Assembly (NCBI GenBank): GCA_905331475.1
Contig: CAJNYU010001378.1
Coordinates: 103,564 to 167,563 of the forward strand
Reading direction: 5' to 3'
Origin: Rotaria socialis
Lineage: Eukaryota; Rotifera; Eurotatoria; Philodinida; Philodinidae
DNA length: 64,000 nt
Numbering within the stretch: position 1 is the first letter of the stretch; the number at the start of each line of letters is the position of its first letter. The notes under the pieces were generated by a model that was given only the letters and a program-made list of their open reading frames with translations, searched no databases and was not told where the DNA came from. Below are positions 24,206 to 34,615 of the stretch, in pieces. The translations under genes were made by a program, and so were the position numbers.

Positions 24206-25269
24206 ATCATGGGTTTTAGTACTTGAACTAGCTCGTTTGGAAGCATTCCACATGAAAACAAGAGAAAAATATAATTTGGTGTATATAATTTTTTTTGCAC
24301 TTCTTGAAGACTATTTCTTATTGTTCCATCAGCTATTATTGTTAGCAGACTTGTTTTCAAACGAAAACCCTCACTTGATGTTCTATTGAGCTGTATTGAT
24401 TTAATTCTAGGAACATTTTCACTTGATTTGACTTCTCCAGAGAGATCAGCGATAGACTAGTAAAATGTAGAATTATCGACCGCTCTAATGATTCTATCAA
24501 TGGGATTGAGATCAAAAAGAGGCTTTCCATATGATGTCTCATTTTCCAGCCGTGGAAACCTATCGAATAAATTCTAAGACAAGAACAGGCACGCATGAGG
24601 GTGTGGGTCTTATTCTATACTGATACATCCTCGGCCTCACACCCACACCCTCAAGAATGCCCTTAGTTTTGTCTGATCGAAGTTACAATTTTAATTAGAA
24701 TAGTTTTAAGAGTATTATTCAATGATAAATTCTCTCATTTTTATCTTTCAGCTGATGAATCACATGCGCCAATTTATTTTCAAAGGATAGAACTCGAAAT
24801 TTCTACTCATGCCTGTACGTATGTGTCTTTTTAAAAAGCGAAAATAAAAATTTGAAAAAGAATTTAAATTTACAAAAAAATATAATTGCGACGTCAAGTT
24901 TGATGAATTTAACTGGAAGTTGTACAATGTATGCGTAGAGAAAGTCAGACTGGCGACGAGAAATTGAAGAAAAGTTTTGAAAAATATTTCCTCGAACATG
25001 TCTTTATTTGGAATAATTGATTTTGGATAACAATTTTACACAGATTAATTGCTTTTTCTAGACGAAGTTGAAATGATCATAAATTGAAGAAATAGTAGAT
25101 TATTAGAAGAAAACTATAACTAATTTTATTTTCATGATTTGTTTAAAATATGTTTATTCGTCTGGAAAACTATTCGATACAGAAATTTTTAATTAAGTTT
25201 TATTTCTTTTAAATTGTGCTTCGAATATAAATCCGTTCGCATCGTTTGATAATCTTGAAATAAACATTT
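24206..25269. other. Intergenic with a telomere-like hairpin
   Basis: Contains an exact 12 bp inverted pair, GAGGGTGTGGGT at 24597-24608 and its complement at 24641-24652. The rest is AT-rich without recognisable genes. Confidence 0.45.
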
Positions 25270-27339
25270 CTAAAAACTTTCATTACTTTTAAGTGGTTGG
25301 AAAATAGTTTTCGATGTATAATCTTTAGCTGGACCTTCCACAATATATTCAATTTCAAATCGAGATAAATTTATTCCATTAAAGACAAATAAATAGGAAG
25401 CCGAATAATGATCTTGACTACACAAATGTTGACCATTAGCAACCCATCCATTGTCCGATGAATGTTTTGATTGAAAAGAAATCGTATGAAATAGTGAGCC
25501 ACGTTCATTGTTATTATCAACAAAATAAACACTAAGAAGATCATTATCTGCATCATAGGCATAAATATATTTTTGTGTTACATCCAATGGTGTTTGTGAT
25601 GATAAATTTAAGTTTCCTTGTTCTTTATAAAGCAGTTCTTTTTGTTTAGAAAAGTAGAATTGAGCTTGACCAGAAGCAGAACCATCAGAAGGTTTACCTT
25701 TCAATGTTCTTTCGAATGTCCATTGAGTTTGATGGAGTGCGCGAAAAACAGCACCAGCAATAAAACGACCTTGATTTGCTTGCTCACATAGAGCATTCAC
25801 TTCATCAAGAATCTTTTCATCAGGTCCATCAGTTCGATATTTTGCTGGAATCACAATATCATTCTTATCTGAAGATGTGTTCATAGTCATTTCTTTAACT
25901 AAATCATTAATGGAACCTACATAATCATTATGTGGAAATTGAGGTCGAGGTTGTTGTTCACGTATTCGACGTTCCATATCAAGACCTGCGTTTTGTATAA
26001 CGACCAAAGGAACCGGCAAGAGGCCTGCAAATACTGAAGCTACCCAACGCGATTGTAATTCAATAATTGCCCAAAACGGTCCTCGGTACATCCCAATAAA
26101 TGCTAAATTAGGTAAGTTCGGATGAAAAATATTACGATGAAGAATTATTGGGCAAAATACATCATCATGTAAATAAGATAATTGTTTAAGAATATCTTCT
26201 GAGAAAAATTCAAGACACGGTCGATAACCAGTGCATAAAATAAGAATGTCGTCTGCAGTCGTTTTGATGTTGATGCCGTTGTTTAGAATTAATAAAAATA
26301 TCCAATCAGGACGTTCGTTGAATGGTGGCGCTACCATTAAATGAAGTTTTTATTTCATACGAACATTCTTTCTGGCTATTCCCTATGTTCCATCGTTTTC
26401 TACTTTATTTAATCTTCCTTGTTTCAGAATTATTTTACCTGCACGATTCCATTCAGCATACATATCCGAAATAGCAACAACAGCTGGATTTTCGTCGTTT
26501 ACATCAATCAAACAAGATGATTGCTGACTATTACCAGTTATTAATTTAAAGTACTTGTTTATTTCTTTATATTCATCTTTACTTCTCAAGATAATTTCAG
26601 AACTTGTTTTTCTATTTGATTGACGATAAAAAACAAAATCAATTGGAAGAAACGATGAAACTGAATCGTTTGGTTTCAACGGTATAAAACGGGGCAGTGA
26701 CCAAAAATTATGTGCTACAATATGTAAAACATTCTTAGCACTTGTTGCTGTATCAGCAGCGATTTCAGCTGCACTCATCGATGCACCAGTAATAATAACT
26801 CTCTTATTCCTAACTTGTTCTGGTGATCGATAAGCAGAACTATGCATCAATGTACCCGGAAATGACGAAAGATTTTCAATTTCTTTGGGTATATATGGGC
26901 AATCAAAAAAGCCTGATGCAACAATAACAAAATCATATTGTTCATATGATGATGTCTTATTTAATTTAGTAGAATATTCTACGGTCGATTTATCATTACC
27001 ATACGTGACATTCAATACGTGAGTATTAAATCGAAAAACTTCTTTTGGTAACGATTGATCAGCATAATTTAACAAATATTGATAAACTTCTCGTTGACTT
27101 GGAAATAATGGTGTATCTTTTGGCCATGGAAATTCCGATAATGTTGTTGAAAATTTTGAAATATTTGTACGCATTGAATTCCAACATGGTTTTATATCGA
27201 CATTCCACAATCCACCTATATTTGATGCTTTTTCAAATACTGTTGGCTGAATACCAACTCTAAACATATTGACAGCTGTGACAATACCTGATACACCTGC
27301 ACCAATAATAGCAACACATTTTCTATTATTGTTTGACAT
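25270..27339 (-). CDS. Flavin-containing monooxygenase fused to a DUF6314-like domain (interrupted frame)
   Basis: NADPH/FAD-dependent monooxygenase family. N-terminal part (27339-26383): FAD Rossmann motif AIIGAGVSG, then EKASNIGGLW, VASGFFDCPYIP, and the second nucleotide-binding motif ITGASMSAAEIA. C-terminal part (26337-25270): LILCTGYRP, typical of FMOs, then about 150 residues unlike FMO, with WTFERTL, FYFSKQKELLYKEQGNL, FHTISF, HLCSQDHY and VEGPAKDY. That pattern fits what I recall of DUF6314. The two parts are in the same frame but separated by TAG (26385-26383) and TAA (26343-26341). A 93 bp intron (donor GTAAAA, acceptor GGTAG) would keep the frame but remove an FMO-like stretch; otherwise the gene is broken. 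The start ATG at 27339 lies 8 residues before the Rossmann motif. Confidence 0.7.
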
Positions 27340-27381
27340 AATTAGTGTAAGAACAAGTCTCTTGTTATAGTTTTGGAGCAA

Positions 27382-27794
27382 ATACAGTTGAATTTCAATT
27401 TTATTTTTCTACAAATCTAGATGTGATTATCACTTGTAGGGACACATGAAGAAAATCTTCGGGATATGAAATGATAGGTTTGTAAGAGCAAATTTTTTAA
27501 TCTGGACCCGGACCCGATGGGTTCTAGTAACAACTTTACATAATTACAATACACATTTATATACCAGAAGGAAGTAGGGATGTAACAATACCAATATGGC
27601 ATTGGTATTGTCACATCCCTACTAATTAGGACGTGGGCGAAGAGAAGGCCTACACCAGCACCCAAATATTTTGAGTATGAATTGCACAGGGTTTGATGCG
27701 GAACTATATATTTTTATGAAACTCAAAAGAGTTTAGATTTCATTGAAAATCTACGAACCTTTTCTCACTCTACAGCGTTGTCACGGATAAAATG
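27382..27794. other. Intergenic with a short palindrome
   Basis: Holds the palindrome at 27573-27623. No gene recognised. Confidence 0.4.
27573..27623. repeat. 51 bp near-perfect palindrome (hAT-like ends)
   Basis: Arms 27573-27595 and 27601-27623 are inverted copies with one mismatch around a 5 bp centre. The ends read AGTAGGGATGT, resembling the CAGGGATG-type termini of hAT transposons. It may be a fused pair of transposon ends. Confidence 0.55.
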
Positions 27795-29093
27795 TAAGGT
27801 GTACCCAGAGCAAAAGTCGAGAAAATTTTTTCACTCGTTATATTTTACATCGCTAGATAGAGCTTGATGAGCTGATCACAAATATCACCTTGAAAATGCT
27901 TTTTGAGTAATTTTTACCGGAAAAAAATTCAGAATACTAAAACGTTTGAAAAACGACGATTTCATTCTTTTTAAGGAAAAATCAAGTTTTTGCTTATTTC
28001 AAGTAACGATAAACTTTTGAAGCTCTTTCATTCGTATTGAACATTAAGAATTCAGTAAAAATTATGTGTAGATTTATAACTATTTCATCATTTATATCTA
28101 GTCCAATAGGACCCACTCGATATATGAGCCGTCACAATATCACCGTATTGATCTTGCAAACCTATCAACGCTTTTTTTATGGACATTTCTACAACCTGGT
28201 GTACAAAACTTCGCATGGGTTTCGAAAAGTTTTTCTTTCTTACAAAGAAATGCTCATTTTAGTGATAAGAACGATAAATGAAATTTCATATTTTTCGTTT
28301 CGATCAAATTTTGTTCGATTTCGATTTTGACTTTGATTTCTAGATAGGAAACCGTGTAGAATCCAATAGAAATAATAAGAGCTGGCTACTGATTCTATAA
28401 AAAGTCAAAATATTTTTTTCTTCGTGAAAATTTAGAGCTCAATATACCGTGTGGCTAAAGGAACAGTACCACAGTTCCAGTACTTTTTGTAGAGTCAGTA
28501 GCCAGCTCTTAGTACTTCTATTGGATTCTACACGGTTTTCTATCTAGAAATCAAAGTCAAAATTGAAATCGAACAAAATTTGATCGAAACGAAAAATATG
28601 AAATTTGATTTATCTGTTCGTGTCAGTAAAATGAGCATTTCTTTCTAAGAAAGAAAAATTTTTCGAAATCCATGCGAAGTTTTGTACACCTTCATTTGAC
28701 AGTTCCAATGATGCATGAAGTTTGTAGAAATGTCCATAAAAAAAGCGTTGATAGGTTTGCAAGATCAATACGGTGATATTGTGACGGCTCATATATCGAG
28801 TGGGTCCTATTGGACTAGATATAAATGATGAAATAGTTATAAATCTACACATAATTTTTACTGAATTCTTAATGTTCAATACGAATGAAAGAGCTTCAAA
28901 AGTTTATCTTTACTTGAAATAAGCATAAACTTGATTTTTCCTTAAAAGAACTGAAATGGTCGTCTTTTTAAACTATTTTAGTATTCTGAATTTTTTTCCG
29001 GTAAAAAGTACTAAAAAATTATTTTCAAGGTGATATTTATGATCAGCTCATCAATGAAAATTTTTGCTCGACTTCTCCTATGGGTACACCTTA
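27795..29093. mobile_element. 1.3 kb foldback element
   Basis: Left arm about 27795-28405 and right arm about 28481-29093 are inverted copies around a spacer of about 75 bp. The outer ends match exactly for 13 bp (TAAGGTGTACCCA), and the inner ends share GAGCTGGCTACTGA. Each arm carries the same short open frame (28037-28330 on +, 28610-28879 on -), beginning MNIKNSVKIMCRFITISSFI; this follows from the symmetry and is probably not a gene. The right arm has about 28 bp absent from the left. No transposase seen. Confidence 0.75.
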
Positions 29094-29905
29094 TAAATTA
29101 TATTTTTTATCTTTATGAACCCAGCAATATTTTATCAAATGCCACATTTTGATAAAAATTGAAAAATTTTAAGCTTAATACACCTTTACAAAACAACTTT
29201 TATTTTCGGCCATTTCTTACTATTCTAGTTAGATAAATGATGCTGAGACTTTCGGCTGCAAAACATAGCACAACAACAAGAATAAAATATGAATTTGAGT
29301 TCTTCTTTATTTCTAAGATGCTATATATCAGAAAAAAATTGAAACGGAACTAATCTATTGATTATTCATGAGGCACCAAAAAAGAATCCCCAGGGAGTCC
29401 CTTGACAAATCCACGGGGACTCACGACACGGACTCCCGAGAGATTTCGTTATTTTGCGGGAACTCCCCGGGAACACGTCGGGGGAGAGTGGATTACGGGA
29501 CTGTTCTTTTTACAAGACGCTGATATATGTGAAAAAGGAAGCAATTTGAAACTGAATATAAAGCCTATTAATTGCTGTGCAAAGTAAACAGCAGTATTGA
29601 AAAGAAAAAACATCAGAGAACACGCACCATATCATTAATGTGAATCAGGCGAGTCCTGCATGTATTTTTCGTCCTCTCTATATTTTCTGAGAAATATGAA
29701 ATAACAAAAGTACGTGGCATAATTATGAGAAGTTTAATGGGTTTTCTCCTTGTTGTTAATTCCTATAAAAATCAGCTAGACTGGGTTTCTGCCAACACTA
29801 TTAAAAAGAACCAAAAATAAATAAAGAGTTACTCCTTATAAGAAGACACAAACCATAAGTTAAAGTGAATCACACACCGCATATTCAATTAAACAACAAA
29901 AACAA
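29094..29905. other. Intergenic with a short GC-rich patch
   Basis: About 29380-29505 is unusually GC-rich for the window and repeats a GGGACTC/GGACTCCC word on both strands. The rest is AT-rich and without a gene. Confidence 0.4.
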
Positions 29906-30989
29906 ATGCTGTCGTCTAATCGATTGTGTCATGCCGTTGGCTTCATCATATACCTGCATTTTTCAGCTGTTGTAGCTGGACATATCACTGAACCGGTTAA
30001 ACATGCATCCAAATTAGCAATAGATAGATGTGTTGCTGATTGTAGTAAGTCATGCAAATTCCATATCGCAAAAAATTGATGCATTGCTGCTTGTAGTAAG
30101 TCATGCAAATCCCATATTGCAAACTCCGATGTACATTTTTTCTAGCCGCAGAATCTCCGGTACGTCATCCCACCCGCCATCCCACGGGCGCTTTCACAAG
30201 TCATTTCAGGAACACTTCCACAAGCCCTCTCACAGACAATTCCACAAGCCCTCCAACGGACAATTTCACAAGCCTTGTTACAGACAGTTCCACAAGCCCT
30301 CTCACAAACAATTCCACAAGCCCTCTCACAAACAATTCCACAAGCCCTGCAACGGACGCTCCCACGGGCACTTCCACAAGTGCTCCCAGTTGTTTCGCCG
30401 GGGATAGTTGGCTGCAAATGATCGACGGACGACGACAGAAAATCGGTCGATTACGTACTGGTGATAAATTTACAGCTTTCGATGGCACAAACCTAACTAC
30501 GGACGAGATGATTTTGATGCTTGACCAAAGTGCATTTGGCGAAGGTACACTTCTCAACATTAATATGATGAATAACTGATTTAGCGTTTAATTTCTGATT
30601 ATCTTGTAGCTGTGTTCTATACTTTTCAAACGAAGTCAAATCATATGATTAGTTTGACAGGACAACATTTAATGCCAGTTCAGTCAAGTACAGGAACGAT
30701 CATATACATACCAGCTGAGCAAGTAGAAGTTGGTCGAGACTCTCTGTATGTTTTGTCTGATGATGGTATTGTAATTGTGTCACCAGTTATTCAGATATCT
30801 ATCGAAACTAAAATGGGTTATTTTGCTCCATTGACAATGTCTGGTAAGCTTACAACAACTGCATTCAAGTTGAATTAACTACTTTTTGTATGTTTAGGAA
30901 CAATATTAATCAACAATGTCGTAGCTAGTTGTTTCAGTCACATACACAGTCACTCGCTTGGTCAGCTTGTGATGGCACCCATTCGTTGA
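29906..30989 (+). CDS. Secreted Ser/Thr-rich protein with a C-terminal Hint (hedgehog-type) domain, probably truncated
   Basis: Four exons: 29906-30044, 30146-30544, 30610-30843, 30898-30989, with GT-AG ends and consistent phases (287 aa). Exon 1 codes for a signal peptide (MLSSNRLCHAVGFIIYLHFS). Exon 2 has about six 8-residue repeats like NSTSPLTD with N-glycosylation sequons, then the Hint start CFAGDSWLQMIDGRRQKIG. The join at 30544/30610 gives GEAVFYTF, as in Hog/Hint domains; exon 3 has ISLTGQHLMPV with the Hint-type histidine. The self-splicing Hint domain would cleave before its Cys and release the repeat-rich part. Translation stops at TGA 30987-30989, where relatives have Trp (IRWYYK); Hint-like sequence continues beyond, so the domain tail is lost. 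Either a recent pseudogene or a truncated product. Confidence 0.7.
30193..30385 (+). repeat. 24 bp tandem repeats in the Hint gene
   Basis: Imperfect 24 bp units of the form TTCCACAAGCCCTCTCACA, about six copies, in frame, coding for an 8-residue Ser/Thr/Pro repeat. Likely unstable in length and heavily glycosylated in the product. Confidence 0.7.
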
Positions 30990-33773
30990 TATTACAAAAT
31001 CTCAAGGTATTTGTCATTCATGGAGACTTTCAGTAGTGAGCAACAGCTAAGAAACTCGGATGGTATACACTGGGTACCTGAAATCATGATGACATTTGCC
31101 CAAAAATTCTGCCCTTGTATATTGTACTCATCATCTACGAACATCCTTTGATGAGTGCTTAAAACAAACTAAATAATAATCAAGGCAATCAAGCGTGATT
31201 TTCCTTTTTTTTTATTGAATAAGTGACAATTATTATAGAATCTAGAGAAATATCTACACTATATCAATGCATTGAAAAATAATATTGGTGGAAACCTTTT
31301 TCTCTTTCCATTCATTACTCGTTCAAATTTATCAGCTCATAAAGGCTACTTCTCTCATAACTTAATTCAGATTGTCGTTTTAATTTTTAATGTTCTTCAA
31401 TAAACTTAATCAAAAAATTAGGAATTTTCCTATGAAACAGAATCTTGTTTCTTTGTATTAATTATGTATAGGTTGTGGGTAAGGATATAAATAAGACGAA
31501 GTATAACGCTCAGACCTCAGGTGTGTGAATTGCAGTCACTTAGGCAACCTACTACACGACCGACTCAATCTTTCAAACAAACATTGATAAAAACAAAACT
31601 GCATCTTAGACCTATGCCTTTTCGAAACCTAATTAATTATTCCGCTATGATGAATTAAGGTAAACATTTTTTTGCTTAATGTACCTGCTGAAATGGTCAA
31701 TTAATTCATCTTATAATTGTCACCTAATGTTACCAGTGATTTTATTGCAGTAAACAATACAAAGAACCTTTTATTATAGCTGGCAAATATAGTCTAAAAC
31801 TATTCTACAAAAATCTTCGACGCTTTTGAACTATATTTAAACACAAAATTTTAGAAACAAAAGTTAATCGTAGAATATTTTCTTAGGGGACATATTATTT
31901 CAATCAAGCGATCGAACGATATTCACAAATTGTCAGAAAAGATTGATTTATATGTCACGTGCAAAATTGAACTAAAATGAAAGTAATAAAGACAAGGTAT
32001 GAGTATGGTGTTAATAAACAAAGAGATGTCAACCACTCTTTACAGACATTTACAACTATTTGCTTTTTTTTTCTATTTCTCATTTACTCTCTTTTCTTCT
32101 CATGTAAAAGAAAATGAAATAGTAAACCAGACCACAACAGATGATTAAAACGAAAATCAAGTACAACAATTGCTTGCTGATCATACTTCAACACACTTAT
32201 TATAATAGGTTCAATTGAATGATGATCATTTACTATCGATTTTCGATCAAATAGAGATAAGCGGGTGTGAGTGTGATTATGGTCGTTCTTATCAGAGATG
32301 GCCACGGTTTGGGTTTTTCAAAATTTAAACCGAACCGAACCGAACCAAAGTCGAGATCCAATTTGTTTCGATGTAAAATCTTACAGAACCAATTTTACAT
32401 GAAATAGTTGCGTAACAAAGAAAAAATAAAGATCTCAGCGAATAGTATTTGAAAATTTTCTTAGTTGGATTAGAAAATCTGAATTCAGCAACAAAATTCA
32501 TATTTGTCCAATATTACGATTGATTTTCGCGCTAAACTACAATCGAATTCTTTTGAAACTACTGAATTCATTCGTGTATAAATGGACTTTTTAAACTTCA
32601 ACCAAACAGAATTTAACGAAGAGTGATGAATAAAAAAAAATATCATTTAAAAAAATTATTAAAATATATTCGATGTCAGAAACAATTTCGTTACTAAGGA
32701 AAGGACGTTATTCTTCTGAGCCAAATATTGAGAGCTTTCATAACGCATGCATATATGTTTAATATTAAATAATACATTACTAACGATGACATGTAGAAAC
32801 TGTCTTGATAAAAACGAACAAAGAATATATTATAGTTGCTTTTTCTCATAACTAGAAAATAATGGTAGGGTTGGTCGACAGGTAAATGCGATATTTTGTT
32901 TTGCTCTACGTTTTGAGGTGTGTTATCTTCGATTTAGTGTCACCTGATAAGAGACTTCCAATGTTTGTTTTCGGTAGCAGTAGCTTTTCAAAACGACTAT
33001 TACCGTATATGAAGTAAATAATTGTACTGTTGTAGTATCGTTTAGCTCAACACCACTCTAGCTAGCATTCCGAAAAATAACAATATCATATATCAATAAG
33101 AAGAAAATCCTATTTTTACCAAAAATAAAATTCTATCTATATTTTGCAAGAGCTCAAGTAAGAACTTATATGGTTTCCTTCGATATCAATAGTTTTTATT
33201 ATTGATTATTAGGATTTTCTATATAAGACACTCAATGAAAGATTGTTTTGATTTTTTAATTTGGCATTAATCTAAATGATCGTTTTTTTCTCGCATTATT
33301 TCCTATCTATTATAGTTAAACAATAACTGTAAACGCTGAAAGTTTATTCCAACATTTCTATAGTTTGCAAGAAACATTTGCCTTCAAATTCTTTTATGCC
33401 ATTTTACAGCATGAAATTTGTTCGTTTCAACAAAAACAAAACAATGATGTCGTCAGAACATTCAACCCAAGCACTATATCGAAAATAAAACTAATTTAGA
33501 ACTATATTCCTTCGTCCGTTATTCAATGAGGGGAAACAAAGATCATCAATCAAAGTAATCTACCGCCAATTTCAGTGTTGGTCCATTTGGTTTTTTTTTG
33601 TCTATTTCTTTGATATTGTGAATAGATAAAAACACTATCAGAAGGCGTACTGGTATTTACATTTAAAAATCTTCTCATTCACTGTTATAAAAATAGTAAT
33701 ACTATTTTTTCAAAATAAAAATCATTCGTGTGTCAATATTATATTGTTATCTTAACAAAATTAACTTTACAAA
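30990..33773. other. Long AT-rich region, no gene supported
   Basis: After the Hint remnant (Hint-like codons run to about 31150) I find no gene. Contents: one copy of a dispersed G-rich 20-mer at 32263-32282, a short CCGAA repeat near 32330-32345, and otherwise AT-rich sequence. Confidence 0.4.
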
Positions 33774-34560
33774 ATGTACTATCAATGGAATCTAGATAAA
33801 TATATAACTTATATTTTATTAGTACTTGTGAGATTCGGTGCAAATCTTGCATTAATTACAAGTTTCGATAATGCTGAACCATTTATACTTGCTCTTGTTA
33901 AAGTTTTCTATCGTAGACATACATTGAATCATTAATATTTGCCAATGAAAAACGTAGTAGAGCATTAGTAACTCTGGCCTTTAAACTTCCGCAACCCGAT
34001 GGTACTTCATCGATTTTTGGTCGAATTCGGTGCATTCAAACAATCAATGGAACAACTACAACCGAAGCTGCGCGATTTTCAGTATCAATCTATTTTCAAT
34101 GTTTATTTCTGTCGTACTTTTACAGTGGACATCTATTGCTTGAAATGCACATCAAATCGTACCGGAATCATCATTAGAAACAATCGATAAATAAGAAAAA
34201 GCTTTAACTACTTCATCGTATCTGCTTCTTTCGTTAGGATGTATTTACACAAGTTCAGTACTCTTTGGATTTATTCTTGCAATATCAACATACGCATTGA
34301 TACCTTATGGATATAAGATTTTTCATTTCGGAACAATGCTTTCGTCATGGACGCTTGGTATCATTAAACCTATTTTACGGAAACGCTGCATCTATATGTT
34401 AATTATACTTGGATCATTCACATTGATCATGTATGTTTCATTCAAAAGTTCATGTCGACCATAAGCCGATACAACTGAAGGTAGTATTTTGACTTTCATA
34501 TTGATTGAAACTTTAGCGTTATCTCGCGAACGAATGGCATGTGAACAAATGATTTGTTAA
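33774..34560 (+). pseudogene. Riboflavin transporter (SLC52-like) pseudogene, decayed third copy
   Basis: Starts like the intact gene (MYYQWNLDKYITYILL) and ends like it (RMACEQMIC then stop). In between there are large deletions (the PQIILTQPESWK part is gone), several stops and frame changes. Recognisable pieces: a GRIRCIQTING-like piece near 34019-34050, TSSYLLLSLGCIYTSS near 34208-34260, SFKSSCRP near 34438. Much older than the tandem pseudogene at 22.9 kb. Confidence 0.8.
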
Positions 34561-34615
34561 ACTCAATTTTTAGGAATAAACTGACTTTCCGCTGAGGTCC
34601 CATTTTCCACAAATT
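34561..34615. other. Junction between transporter remnant and inverted repeat
   Basis: Short flank; the inverted repeat begins about 55 bp after the stop of the decayed transporter copy. Confidence 0.4.

Noticed and set aside
28037..28879. Two ORFs with the same N-terminus on opposite strands
   Set aside because: They mirror each other because they lie in the two arms of a foldback repeat; no independent sign of a gene.
30142..30560. Minus-strand ORFs of 91 and 119 codons
   Set aside because: Shadows of the in-frame 24 bp repeats of the Hint gene.
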